Positions 53,970 to 61,848 are shown, counted from the stretch's first letter. The stretch: 64,000 bases of DNA from an uncultured Oscillospiraceae bacterium (GCA_934659425.1 CAKUHU010000002.1:1-64000); one strand, 5' to 3'. The notes: a model not told the origin generated them from the sequence alone. A program made the numbers and translations.

Positions 53970-56786
53970 ATGGACTACAATCAGACGATCCATCTTCCTA
54001 AGACAGACTTTCCTATGCGGGCGGGCCTCGCCAAGCGGGAACCGGACATGCTGAAAACGTTTTATGACCGGGACCTCTACCACAAGATGGTGAAACGCAA
54101 CGAGGGCAAGCCCACGTTCATCCTCCATGACGGCCCCCCCTACGCCAACGGCAACATCCACATCGGCACTGCCCTCAACAAGATTTTGAAGGACATCATC
54201 GTCAAGAGCAAGAATATGGCGGGCTTCCAGGCCCCCTATGTCCCTGGGTGGGACACCCACGGCCTGCCCATCGAGTCCGCCGTGCTGAAGGACAAGAAGG
54301 TCAAGCGGGAGGAGATGACCACCGCCCAATTCCGGGACAAGTGCCGGGAGTACGCCGAGAGCTATATCGACAAGATGACCGGCCAGTTCCAGCGTCTGGG
54401 CGTCCTGGGTGAGTGGGACAACCCCTATATTACCCTGCGGCCTGAGTTCGAGGCCAAGCAGATCGAGGTCTTCGGCAAGATGGCGGAGAAGGGCCTTATC
54501 TACAAGGGCATGAAGCCGGTGTATTGGTGCCCCCACGACCAGACCGCCCTGGCCGAGGCGGAGATCGAGTATGCCGATGACCCCTGCACCACCATCTTTG
54601 TCAAATTCCCCGTCTCCGATGACAAAGGCAAGCTGGGCCAATACTGTGATTTGAGCAAGCTCTTCTTCGTCATCTGGACCACCACCCCCTGGACCATCCC
54701 GGGCAACATGGCCATCTGCGTCAACGCTGATTTTGACTATGTGCTGCTCCAGGTGCCGGGCGGAGAGGTCTATATCCTGGCCAAGGACTTGGCCGAAAAC
54801 GTCTGCAAGCAGGCGGGCATCGACTATGCCGCATGCACCGTGCTGGCCACCGTCAAGGGCGGTGAGTTTGAGCTGATGGCCGCCAAGCACCCCATCTTTG
54901 ACCGGGAGAGCGTCATCCTCTGCGGCGAGCACGTCACCCTGGACGCCGGCACCGGCTGCGTCCACACCGCTCCGGGCTTCGGCGCCGATGACTTCAATAT
55001 CTGCGCCCAGTACGACAAGGCGGGCCTGACCCACATTGGCGTCCCTGTCCCGGTGAATGCAAAGGGCGTCATGACCGATGAGCGCTATAACGGCCAGTTC
55101 TACGCCAAGGGCAACGACATGGTGGTGGCCGATCTGGAGGCAGAGGGCTTCCTGCTGTGCAAGGAGAACATCACCCACTCCTACCCCCACTGCTGGCGCT
55201 GCAAGCACCCCATCATCTACCGGGCCACGGAGCAGTGGTTCTGCTCGGTGGACGCTATCAAGAAGGCTGCCGTGGACTCCTGCGACGGCATCAGCTGGAA
55301 GCCCGACTGGGGCAAGGACCGGATGGTGTCCATGATCTCCGAGCGCAACGACTGGTGCATCTCCCGCCAGCGGGTGTGGGGCGTGCCCATTCCCATCTTC
55401 TACTGCGATGACTGCGGCGCCGACATCGTCACGCCGGAGACCATCTCCCGGGTAGCCCAGCTTTTCCGGGAGCACGGTTCCAACATCTGGTTCGACAAGA
55501 GTCCCGAGGAGCTGCTGCCCGAGGGCTTTGTCTGTCCCCACTGCGGCAAGGCCCACTTCTCCAAAGAGACCGACATCATGGACGTCTGGTTCGACTCCGG
55601 CTCCACCTGGGCCGCGGTGGTAGAGTCTCGCCCCGAGCTGCGCTATCCCGCCGACCTCTACCTGGAGGGCGGCGACCAGTACCGGGGCTGGTTCCAGTCC
55701 TCCATGCTTACCTCCATCGCCACCAACGGCGTAGCTCCCTATAAGCAGATCGTCACCCACGGCTGGACGGTGGACGGCGAGGGCAAGGCTATGCATAAGT
55801 CTCTGGGCAACGCCGTCTCCCCCGATGACGTGACGGGACAGTACGGCGCCGACATCCTGCGGCTGTGGGTGTCCTCCGCCGATTACACCCAGGATATGCG
55901 GATTTCCAAGGAGATCATGAAGCAGCTCTCTGACGCCTATCTGAAGATCCGTAACACCGCTCGGTACATGCTGGGTAACCTGGAGGGCTTTGACCCCGAC
56001 ACCGACCAGGTGGCCTTTGCCGACATGATCGGGCTGGACCAGTGGGCAGTTTCCCGCCTGGGCCAGGTGGCCAAGACCTGCCGGGAGTTCTACAATACCT
56101 ATGAGTTCCACGGGGTCTACCGCACCCTCTATAACTTCTGTGTGGTGGACCTGTCCAATTTCTACTTTGACGTCATCAAGGACCGGCTCTACTGCGGGGA
56201 CAGCCACGGTCGGCGCTCCGCCCAGTCTGCCCTCTACACCATCCTGGACGGCCTGACCCGGCTTATCGCCCCTATCCTGGCCTTTACCAGCGACGAGATC
56301 TGGCAGGCCATGCCCCATGCCAAGGACGCAGACCCGGAGAGCCCCGTTCTCAACGACATGCCCGACTATGATCCGGCCCAGGCCCTCAGCGAGTCCGACC
56401 AGGCCAAGTGGTCGGCGGCCATGGCCCTGCGCACTGACGTGAACAAAGCCCTGGAGCTGGCCCGGGCGGAGAAGCGCATCGGCAAGAGCTTGGAGGCCAG
56501 CGTTACCCTCTACTTCGATGGCGAGGATGCCCGGGCCCTCTGGAACGGGCCCTTGGGCAGCTTCGACACCGCGGAGCTGGCGGACATCTGCATCGTCTCC
56601 CATGTGGACGCGGTGCTGGGATCCGGCAAGGGCTACCACGGCGAGGCCGTCCCCGGCCTCACCGTCCAGGTGGAGAACGCCCAAGGTGAGAAGTGCCAGC
56701 GGTGCTGGAAGTACGATCCCCAGGTGGGAGAGGAGGGCCTGTGCCCCCGGTGTGCCGCCGTGCTGAGGGCGGAAGGGCTGGCCTGA
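53970..56786 (+). CDS. ileS: isoleucyl-tRNA synthetase
   Basis: The 938-residue class I synthetase charges tRNA-Ile. HIGH reads HIGT at 64-67 (ANGNIHIGT). The editing domain has TTPWTIPGN, the WCISRQRVWG segment is intact, and KMSKS is KAMHKSLGN, a variant common in clostridial enzymes. The C-terminal Cys4 zinc finger (CQRCWKY ... CPRC) is present, so it is the bacterial type I enzyme. The ATG at 53970 follows AAAGGAGAA. A T-box leader with an Ile specifier precedes it. Confidence 0.98.
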   Translation: MDYNQTIHLPKTDFPMRAGLAKREPDMLKTFYDRDLYHKMVKRNEGKPTFILHDGPPYANGNIHIGTALNKILKDIIVKSKNMAGFQAPYVPGWDTHGLPIESAVLKDKKVKREEMTTAQFRDKCREYAESYIDKMTGQFQRLGVLGEWDNPYITLRPEFEAKQIEVFGKMAEKGLIYKGMKPVYWCPHDQTALAEAEIEYADDPCTTIFVKFPVSDDKGKLGQYCDLSKLFFVIWTTTPWTIPGNMAICVNADFDYVLLQVPGGEVYILAKDLAENVCKQAGIDYAACTVLATVKGGEFELMAAKHPIFDRESVILCGEHVTLDAGTGCVHTAPGFGADDFNICAQYDKAGLTHIGVPVPVNAKGVMTDERYNGQFYAKGNDMVVADLEAEGFLLCKENITHSYPHCWRCKHPIIYRATEQWFCSVDAIKKAAVDSCDGISWKPDWGKDRMVSMISERNDWCISRQRVWGVPIPIFYCDDCGADIVTPETISRVAQLFREHGSNIWFDKSPEELLPEGFVCPHCGKAHFSKETDIMDVWFDSGSTWAAVVESRPELRYPADLYLEGGDQYRGWFQSSMLTSIATNGVAPYKQIVTHGWTVDGEGKAMHKSLGNAVSPDDVTGQYGADILRLWVSSADYTQDMRISKEIMKQLSDAYLKIRNTARYMLGNLEGFDPDTDQVAFADMIGLDQWAVSRLGQVAKTCREFYNTYEFHGVYRTLYNFCVVDLSNFYFDVIKDRLYCGDSHGRRSAQSALYTILDGLTRLIAPILAFTSDEIWQAMPHAKDADPESPVLNDMPDYDPAQALSESDQAKWSAAMALRTDVNKALELARAEKRIGKSLEASVTLYFDGEDARALWNGPLGSFDTAELADICIVSHVDAVLGSGKGYHGEAVPGLTVQVENAQGEKCQRCWKYDPQVGEEGLCPRCAAVLRAEGLA

Positions 56787-57021
56787 TCCCCGCCCCAGAC
56801 AGAATAAGGCAAGCCCCCCTGTGGCCATCGGTCACAGGGGGGGCTTTTTTCTGTTTCGAACTGATTTCTCCGTGCCATTGTTCAAAGGCCTCCACGCAGT
56901 CGGAGATCAGTACCCGGAGCATGCTGCTGACGCTGCGGCTATCCCGGGCGGCCACATAGCGGAACTTTTTCAGCAGCTCATCGGGGATGAGAAAGCCCGG
57001 GTTTGTCTTTTTGGAATCCAT
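56659..57021 (-). CDS. ribbon-helix-helix protein, convergent with ileS; 3' end doubtful
   Basis: The first 55 residues look like an Arc/ribbon-helix-helix protein (GFLIPDELLKKFRYVAARDS, then RSVSSMLRVLISDCVEAFEQW). The frame then runs through the ileS terminator and 128 bp of ileS in antisense, giving a Pro/Arg-rich end typical of shadow sequence; the true gene may have lost its stop. It is divergent from the next ribbon-helix-helix gene across a palindromic 90-bp region. No good ribosome site is seen. Partner role of the two proteins is unproven. Confidence 0.5.
   Translation of the reverse strand: MDSKKTNPGFLIPDELLKKFRYVAARDSRSVSSMLRVLISDCVEAFEQWHGEISSKQKKAPPVTDGHRGACLILSGAGIRPALPPSARRHTGGTGPPLPPGDRTSSTAGTSHLGRSPPGR
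56811..56852 (+). terminator. terminator of ileS
   Basis: AAGCCCCCCTGTG and its near complement enclose an 8-9-nt loop, then TTTTTT. It lies inside the opposing ribbon-helix-helix reading frame. Confidence 0.85.
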
Positions 57022-57030
57022 AATATCAAC

Positions 57031-57070
57031 ATCTATTTGACACCTATTTGAATCGTTGAGGCAAATAGAT
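57031..57070. promoter_or_regulatory. palindromic operator candidate between divergent ribbon-helix-helix genes
   Basis: ATCTATTTG (57031-57039) and CAAATAGAT (57062-57070) are exact inverted copies; a further CTATTTG lies at 57044-57050. Ribbon-helix-helix proteins bind such short palindromic or tandem sites, so autoregulation is plausible. Confidence 0.5.
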
Positions 57071-57113
57071 TCTATATGATATTATTCTGGTATCTATAAG
57101 TGGGGTGATTTCC

Positions 57114-57290
57114 GTGGGTGTGCAGGCAAATCCTTATTCTTTGCGGTTGGAAGCCGAAGTGATGGAGAAACTGAAAGTGACGGCGAGGAAAAATGGCCGT
57201 TCGGTAAACAAAGAGATCGAGTTCATCGCCCGGCAATATCTGGAGAACTACGAGAAGGTCAACGGTCCCATTGAGGTGCCCGCCCAATGA
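57114..57290 (+). CDS. Arc-like ribbon-helix-helix protein coupled to ylmH
   Basis: The 58-residue product reads NPYSLRLEAEVMEKLKVTAR, then KNGRSVNKEIEFIARQYLENY, the pattern of Arc/MetJ-like DNA-binding proteins. The GTG at 57114 follows GGGGTGA by a good distance; other GTGs at 57105 and 57120 are possible. Its stop overlaps the ylmH start (ATGA), so the two are translationally coupled. No toxin partner is seen, so an antitoxin role is not supported. Confidence 0.75.
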   Translation: MGVQANPYSLRLEAEVMEKLKVTARKNGRSVNKEIEFIARQYLENYEKVNGPIEVPAQ

Positions 57291-58069
57291 ACAAGACAGA
57301 GCTGCTCAACAAGGTATCCCAAGATCCGGAGGAGCGGCTGGTGCTGGCAAGGTTGGCCGACAAGCTGGAGGCGGCTCAGCGGGGCGCTCCCGCCTGCACC
57401 CCCTTCCTCTCCCAGGCCCAGCAGGAGGCGGCGGGCCGCTTTCTGGCCGCCGCCGGCCATCCCCGGCACCTGTTTGACGGAGGCTGGGCGGACGCAGAGC
57501 GGAAGGTGTGCGCCCTCCTCCCTGATTGGCAGGAGCCAGAGGACTGGGAGCCCCCCTTCACCGCCCTGCGCTGCCGCTGGCAGTCGGGGGAGGAACTGAC
57601 CCACCGGGACTTCTTGGGGGCCATCCTGGGCCAGGGCTTGGACCGGGAGAAGGTGGGGGACATTTTAGTAGGTTCCGGCACCTGTGATTTGCTGGTGTTT
57701 CGGGAGCTGTGCCCCTACCTGCTGCAGAATTTCACCGGGGCGGGCCGGGCCCGGCTGACGGTAGAGGAGATCCCTCTCTCTTCTGTGGAGGTCCCGCTCC
57801 GCCAGGTCAAGGTGGTCCATGACACGGTCTCTTCCCTTCGTCTGGACGCGGTGATGGCCTCTGGCTTTTCCATCGGCCGGGGCAGGGCCTCCGACCTCAT
57901 CGCCTCGGGCAGGGCGGAGCTGAACCACCGGCCCTGCATCAAGCCGGACCGGGGCGTGGAGCAGGGGGACGTCATCACCTGCCGGGGCCTGGGCAAGTGC
58001 GTGGTCAAAGAGGTGGGCGGTCTGTCCAAAAAGGGCCGGGTCATTCTGACGCTGGAGCGGTATTTGTGA
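57287..58069 (+). CDS. ylmH: YlmH family RNA-binding protein (S4 domain)
   Basis: The 260-residue product has the YlmH layout: an N-terminal region with TPFLSQAQQEAA and FDGGWADAERKVCAL, a central RNA-binding part (KVGDILVGSGTCDLLV), and a C-terminal S4 domain (RLDAVMASGFSIGRGRASDL and the following IASGRAELN). In Firmicutes it belongs to the sepF-ylmG-ylmH-divIVA-ileS cluster; here it has moved downstream of ileS. YlmH has been linked to rescue of stalled ribosomes. Confidence 0.93.
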   Translation: MNKTELLNKVSQDPEERLVLARLADKLEAAQRGAPACTPFLSQAQQEAAGRFLAAAGHPRHLFDGGWADAERKVCALLPDWQEPEDWEPPFTALRCRWQSGEELTHRDFLGAILGQGLDREKVGDILVGSGTCDLLVFRELCPYLLQNFTGAGRARLTVEEIPLSSVEVPLRQVKVVHDTVSSLRLDAVMASGFSIGRGRASDLIASGRAELNHRPCIKPDRGVEQGDVITCRGLGKCVVKEVGGLSKKGRVILTLERYL

Positions 58070-58078
58070 GGAGAAGCG

Positions 58079-58297
58079 ATGTACGAATATGACTTTGTCT
58101 CCCTGGAGACGGAATACGGAACGGGGTACAGCCCCTTTGCCGGCGGCATCCGCATCGACATGAGCGGCCACCGGGACATCATCCGGCAGAAGGCCGCCCA
58201 AGGCTGGCGCTATGTGGGCTATGTCCCCGCCGTCCAGCGGGCCAGCGGACAGATCGATGAGGTGGACCTGGTTTTTGAACGGAAAATCAAAGAGTGA
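58079..58297 (+). CDS. DUF4177 domain protein
   Basis: The 72-residue product is a small alpha/beta protein of the DUF4177 type, with MYEYDFVSLETEYG, HRDIIRQKAAQGWRYVGYVP and a closing VDLVFERK strand. Function is unknown. It is 9 bp after ylmH with a GAGGAGA ribosome site. Confidence 0.75.
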   Translation: MYEYDFVSLETEYGTGYSPFAGGIRIDMSGHRDIIRQKAAQGWRYVGYVPAVQRASGQIDEVDLVFERKIKE

Positions 58298-58311
58298 TGG
58301 AGCGGTATGAT

Positions 58312-58521
58312 ATGATTACGAATGAACAGGTGGCCCGCATCAATGCGCTGGCCCGGAAATCCAAAACACCGGAGGGCCTCACTGAGGCGGAGAAGGCCGA
58401 GCAGGCCGCCCTCCGCCGGGCCTATGTGGACGCGGTGAAGGCCAGCCTGCAGGGGCAGCTGGACCACACCACCGTGGTGGAGCCTGACGGCACCCGGCGA
58501 AAGCTGGGGAAAAAAGCGTGA
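58312..58521 (+). CDS. DUF896 (YnzC-like) protein
   Basis: The 69-residue product has the DUF896 pattern MITNEQVARINALARKSK, then GLTEAEKAEQAALRRAYVD, a two-helix fold. B. subtilis YnzC is structurally known, but its function is unclear. The start at 58312 follows GGAGCGG; a GTG/ATG at 58294/58297 overlaps the DUF4177 stop. It is last in the ylmH run, before a terminator. Confidence 0.9.
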   Translation: MITNEQVARINALARKSKTPEGLTEAEKAEQAALRRAYVDAVKASLQGQLDHTTVVEPDGTRRKLGKKA

Positions 58522-58560
58522 AGGGAAGGGTTGCCCCGCCGGGGTAGCCCTTCCCTTTTT
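58521..58560 (+). terminator. terminator of the ylmH operon
   Basis: AAGGGAAGGG with CCCTTCCCTT and an inner CCCC/GGGG pair, then TTTTT. Confidence 0.85.
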
Positions 58561-58708
58561 TGCATTTTTGCCCGTGCACTCTCTCAAAAAGAAAGGGAGT
58601 CTGGCGGGATGACGGGGGCGCGTCCCCTCTCCCAATGGCCGGGGCCCTTCCCCCCTTTCGCTCTGCCGCTTGGAGGACAGGGCGGAAAAGACAGGGGGCG
58701 GACGTCCT

Positions 58709-58737
58709 TCATATTTCGGAGCATTCCTTCATATATC
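58709..58737 (+). promoter_or_regulatory. sigma-E-type promoter of spoIIID
   Basis: TCATATT (58709-58715), 14-bp spacer, CATATATC (58730-58737), close to the Bacillus sigma-E consensus KMATATT-N14/15-CATACAHT. It is placed 34 bp before the spoIIID start, matching mother-cell expression of spoIIID. Confidence 0.65.
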
Positions 58738-58770
58738 TTTCACAGGACGAACGCATTGGGAGTGTTGCGC

Positions 58771-59019
58771 GTGAAAGGGAACATGGAGGAGCGGGCCGTG
58801 GGGCTCGCCCAGTACATCATAGAGAACCGGGCCACGGTCCGCGCCGCGGCGGCCAAATTCGGCGTGAGCAAGTCCACTGTCCACAAAGACTTGGCCGAGC
58901 GGCTGCCCACCTTTAACCGTCCCCTCTATCTCCAGGCCAAGGCGGTGCTGGAGGAGAACAAGGCCCAGCGACACATTCGGGGGGGCATCGCCACCCGGAA
59001 AAAGTACAAAGGAAAATAA
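58771..59019 (+). CDS. spoIIID: sporulation transcriptional regulator SpoIIID
   Basis: The 82-residue DNA-binding protein controls mother-cell genes together with sigma-E. The helix-turn-helix is VRAAAAKFGVSKSTVHKDL, followed by the conserved RLPTFNRPLY and a basic end RHIRGGIATRKKYKGK. The start is GTG 58771 (MKGNMEERA matches clostridial homologues), with GGGAG 8 nt before; ATG 58783 has a ribosome site too close. Monocistronic. Confidence 0.95.
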   Translation: MKGNMEERAVGLAQYIIENRATVRAAAAKFGVSKSTVHKDLAERLPTFNRPLYLQAKAVLEENKAQRHIRGGIATRKKYKGK

Positions 59020-59050
59020 AAGAGCGGCGGCCGAAAGGCCGCCGCTCTTT
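59019..59050. terminator. bidirectional terminator between spoIIID and a small membrane protein
   Basis: A perfect 14-bp stem AAAGAGCGGCGGCC with a GAAA loop. It can serve both converging genes. Confidence 0.8.
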
Positions 59051-59059
59051 CTGTTCCGG

Positions 59060-59395
59060 TCACAGCGGGGATAAAAAGGCCACGATGGCGGACAGGCTGA
59101 CGGCGATCACTGCCGCCGAAGCGCACAGCTCCAGCCAATTTGCAGCCCGCTCCCGCCGGGGGGGAGCGGCGGGGACAGCCTGTTCCTCGGGCAGCTCTTC
59201 CCTGTCATAGGGCTGCTCTGCGGCATGGGTCAGTTGCTTCCAGGCTGCCTTGGTCTCCAGACGGCGGCGGCAGCGGTCAAAATCCAGCACTTCCCCGGCC
59301 GGGGACGCGGGGGCGGCGGGCAGGAGGGTCATCAGATCGACACCGCCGCTGACTTTGATCCTCCGTACGTTGAGATTGTAATAGATGGTATCCAT
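59060..59395 (-). CDS. small C-terminally anchored protein of unknown function
   Basis: The 111-residue product is soluble and charged, ending in one hydrophobic helix (about 89-108, LELCASAAVIAVSLSAIVAF), a tail anchor. The start MDTIYYNLNVRRIKV follows TGGAGG at a good distance. I do not recognise the family. It lies 35 bp after the racemase-family gene and in the same direction, so it is likely co-transcribed. Confidence 0.6.
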   Translation of the reverse strand: MDTIYYNLNVRRIKVSGGVDLMTLLPAAPASPAGEVLDFDRCRRRLETKAAWKQLTHAAEQPYDREELPEEQAVPAAPPRRERAANWLELCASAAVIAVSLSAIVAFLSPL

Positions 59396-59430
59396 AGAGA
59401 TTACCTCCATTGGATTTTTAGGAGATGGAC

Positions 59431-60177
59431 TCACAGGCGGAACAGTTGTCCCAGGCTGGCGAGGGCGGCGGCGCTGTGGTGGCCGAAATATTTGCCCATC
59501 AGCCACAAGGCAGTCTGATTGCTGGTTACCACAGGGATGGAGAGCCGCTCCTCCAAAGGTTTGATGATGTCCAGCACCCGCATCCCGGTACAGCTCAGGA
59601 AGCATACGCCAGCCTGGGGATGGGTGTGGGCGACGGCGAAATCGTAGATGACCTCGGGGGGAATTTTGTAGATGAGCTTGCGGTCGTTGGGGCCTGGGGT
59701 GGGGATACCGCTGATATTGTGTACGGTGTACCCCTTGTGGGAGAAGAAGTCCCGCTCAGCCATGTTCACATCGTCTGGGTAGGGGGTGATGATGGACATC
59801 TGCCGGACATGGAGGGCGTCAAAGGCCTGCTGCACCGCGGTGGAGGTGGTGTAGGCCGTCTGGGTGTGGGCGGCTTTGGCGCACAGCTGACAGAGCATCT
59901 CATCATACCCCTCGCCGCCGATCAGGCTGCCGGAGGTGCAGGAGAAAAAGGCCAGATCGGAGTGGTCATAGGTGTGGATGAACTCAAATACCTGCGCCAA
60001 ACGCTGCCCCATAGCGGTGAGCCCCGCCGCGTCCAACCGGCCCAGGGGCATGGGCGCACTGGCAATGGCGATCTCCGGGTGGAGCCACTTGTGGAAATCT
60101 GAGATGGCTGGGGCGCTGCCCACGATGGCCACCTTGCCCAGAGCACCGTATGTATAGGGAAAAGCGGGGATGGACAT
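59431..60177 (-). CDS. Asp/Glu racemase superfamily (maleate isomerase-like) protein
   Basis: The 248-residue product resembles the Asp/Glu racemase superfamily, particularly maleate isomerase and arylmalonate decarboxylase-like members. The two catalytic-type cysteines are C80 (FFSCTSGS) and C196 (FLSCTGMR), and SIPVVTSNQTALWLM is the family end. Substrate is not predictable. GTAGGAGG ribosome site. Upstream lies a sigma-A promoter bracketed by two LexA-like sites. The small tail-anchored gene follows. Confidence 0.82.
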   Translation of the reverse strand: MSIPAFPYTYGALGKVAIVGSAPAISDFHKWLHPEIAIASAPMPLGRLDAAGLTAMGQRLAQVFEFIHTYDHSDLAFFSCTSGSLIGGEGYDEMLCQLCAKAAHTQTAYTTSTAVQQAFDALHVRQMSIITPYPDDVNMAERDFFSHKGYTVHNISGIPTPGPNDRKLIYKIPPEVIYDFAVAHTHPQAGVCFLSCTGMRVLDIIKPLEERLSIPVVTSNQTALWLMGKYFGHHSAAALASLGQLFRL

Positions 60178-60319
60178 GGCAGATACCTCCTACAAGAAAA
60201 CGCGGTTCGATGCGGTGCGGGGAAAAGTCGGGTCCCTCCTGCCCTGCTGAAAACAGGATATCAAATAAATAGTCCGATTATATGGACTTGACAATGGAAA
60301 TCAATAGATTTTAGAGTTA

Positions 60320-60331
60320 GAACATCTGTTC
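60320..60331. promoter_or_regulatory. LexA-like box 1 near the racemase-family promoter
   Basis: GAACATCTGTTC is a perfect GAAC-N4-GTTC palindrome, just downstream of the minus-strand -10 element. Confidence 0.5.
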
Positions 60332-60337
60332 CCCTAC

Positions 60338-60366
60338 AATATACAACGTTTGTTCGATTTCGTCAA
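60338..60366 (-). promoter_or_regulatory. sigma-A promoter of the racemase-family gene
   Basis: On the minus strand TTGACG (60361-60366), 17-bp spacer, TATATT (60338-60343). The 300-bp gap also holds a plus-strand TTGACA at 60289 without a good -10. Confidence 0.65.
60343..60356. promoter_or_regulatory. LexA-like box 2 within the racemase-family promoter
   Basis: On the minus strand CGAACAAACGTTGT matches the SOS consensus at 12 of 14 positions. It fills the spacer between -35 and -10. Confidence 0.45.
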
Positions 60367-60479
60367 GAATAAATTCGATATTTTTTGATCAATCAAAAAA
60401 TTTTACCTCGGAAAGAAACTTTTTTCACTTTTCTGCAGCGAAAAAATGGGCCGGTTGGACGAAAAAGGGAGGAAAGGCC

Positions 60480-60589
60480 GTGAAATTGCGCAGATTGGCC
60501 GCAGCCGGGCTGACTTTGGCGCTGGGGATGTCTCTGGCGGCGCCGGCCGCGGCCGGGCCAGTTTTGTCAAACCGGTGTTTTAGAGGCGC
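60480..60589 (+). pseudogene. truncated start of a secreted-protein gene
   Basis: GTG 60480 follows AAGGGAGGAAAGG and encodes a good signal peptide (KLRRLAAAGLTLALGMSLAA then PAAAG). Within 10 codons the frame enters the 3' end of the opposing spoIIP gene and ends after 63 codons. Only the signal peptide remains, so it is a truncated relic. Confidence 0.6.
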
Positions 60590-61753
60590 TCAGGAGGCGT
60601 TCTCCACCAGGGACAGGAACACCGCCCCGGCGCACCGGGCAAAGTCCCGGGCTCCGGCCAGAGCCTCCTGAAGGGTGTTTCCGTGGCTGCCCACCTCCAC
60701 CAGAAGGGAGCCGGGACAGAGCTCCTGGTTGTATGTAGATTTCCGGAGGGTCATGGGCCGGGCCAAGGTGGGATAGAGGGTATCTAAGTTCTTTTGCAGC
60801 TTGGCGGCCAGGGCCAGATTCTCCTGCCAGTCGGGGTGGCTGCCGCCGCCGGCGTTGCTGCCCACCACCAGCATCACCTGGGCGGTCTTTGCCCCGTCGA
60901 TGGTGGTCACTGCCTTGTATACCGTTCCGTCACTTCCCACCAAGGCGTCCCGGTGGACATCCAGTACCAGCTGAATGGTGGGATATTGGGCCAGGTAGTT
61001 GGCCACAGCCGGCCCGGAGCGGCTGTAGGAGCCGTTATACTGGGGATAGTCATATGTGCCCCGGTCATGGATCACAGACAGCCCCATTTCGGTAAATACC
61101 CGCTCCATCTCATCGCCGATGCGGATCATGTTGTAATTTTCATCCAAGGTGCGGGTGTTGTTGTCGCTTGGAGTGTAAATGTCCGAGCCGTCGGGGGTGT
61201 AGGCCTCTGTGGCGTGGGAGTGGATAATGAGGATCTGAGGGCCTGCGGAGGCGGGGGCCAGGGTGATCTTGAGGTCCTGACTGGCCGCCTTGACCAGATC
61301 CACATCCAGGTCGGTCCGGTTATACAGGTAAAGCCCCGCCCCGGTGACATAGCCCTGGGTGGTGGTGGGGATCAGGGTCCTCCCTACAATATCCTCCGGC
61401 GCTGCGGTAGTTTCCGGGGGCTCATCGGTGAGGTCATCGTGGTCGGGGGCGGGCTGGGCGTCCGGCAGGGGCTCCTCTTCGATCTTCTCTATGCTGCTCC
61501 GGTTGGGATTGGCCGCCAAAAGGGGAGATTGCTCCACGGCCAGCCGTTGCCAGAATGGGAGCGGGTCGGTGGGATCAGGCCCCAGCTCTGTACGAAGGGC
61601 GGCAGTGACAAAGTCACTGCTGCTCCCTAAGGTCTCTGCTGCGTCCAGTACCGCCCCGGCTCCCGCCCCTATAAGCAGTAGCCACAGGGAGAGGGTGACC
61701 AGGCATACCGCGATGCTCCGCCGCAGCAGTCGTCCCCAGTAGATATTTCTCAT
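60590..61753 (-). CDS. spoIIP: stage II sporulation protein P (SpoIIP)
   Basis: The 387-residue SpoIIP is a peptidoglycan amidase and endopeptidase of the engulfment machinery (with SpoIID and SpoIIM). It has an N-terminal helix (about 13-35), a disordered acidic region, and the amidase domain with HSHATEAYTP, LVLDVHRDAL and VEVGSHGNTLQEA. ATG 61753 follows AGGAGGG. It lies downstream of gpr, the same order as in B. subtilis, and has its own sigma-E-type promoter. Confidence 0.95.
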   Translation of the reverse strand: MRNIYWGRLLRRSIAVCLVTLSLWLLLIGAGAGAVLDAAETLGSSSDFVTAALRTELGPDPTDPLPFWQRLAVEQSPLLAANPNRSSIEKIEEEPLPDAQPAPDHDDLTDEPPETTAAPEDIVGRTLIPTTTQGYVTGAGLYLYNRTDLDVDLVKAASQDLKITLAPASAGPQILIIHSHATEAYTPDGSDIYTPSDNNTRTLDENYNMIRIGDEMERVFTEMGLSVIHDRGTYDYPQYNGSYSRSGPAVANYLAQYPTIQLVLDVHRDALVGSDGTVYKAVTTIDGAKTAQVMLVVGSNAGGGSHPDWQENLALAAKLQKNLDTLYPTLARPMTLRKSTYNQELCPGSLLVEVGSHGNTLQEALAGARDFARCAGAVFLSLVENAS

Positions 61754-61788
61754 TGCTTGTCCCTCCTGCATTTCTTTGGTTATGTTTC

Positions 61789-61817
61789 ACTGTATGCGGG
61801 AGGAAACAGGAATATGA
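61789..61817 (-). promoter_or_regulatory. sigma-E-type promoter of spoIIP
   Basis: On the minus strand TCATATT (61811-61817), 14-bp spacer, CATACAGT (61789-61796), against KMATATT and CATACAHT. The -35 abuts the gpr hairpin. Confidence 0.7.
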
Positions 61818-61845
61818 GAGGGACCGGCGGAAACGCCGGTCCCTC
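61818..61845 (-). terminator. hairpin after gpr
   Basis: A perfect 12-bp stem GAGGGACCGGCG with a 4-nt loop follows the gpr stop by 3 bp. The T-run is poor, so some read-through into spoIIP is possible. Confidence 0.6.
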
Positions 61846-61848
61846 TGT

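Noticed and set aside
53910..56828. A 972-codon open frame antisense to ileS
   Set aside because: It mirrors the GC-rich third positions of ileS, which is complete with all motifs. The antisense product has Gly/Val/Leu/His-rich shadow composition and no family features.
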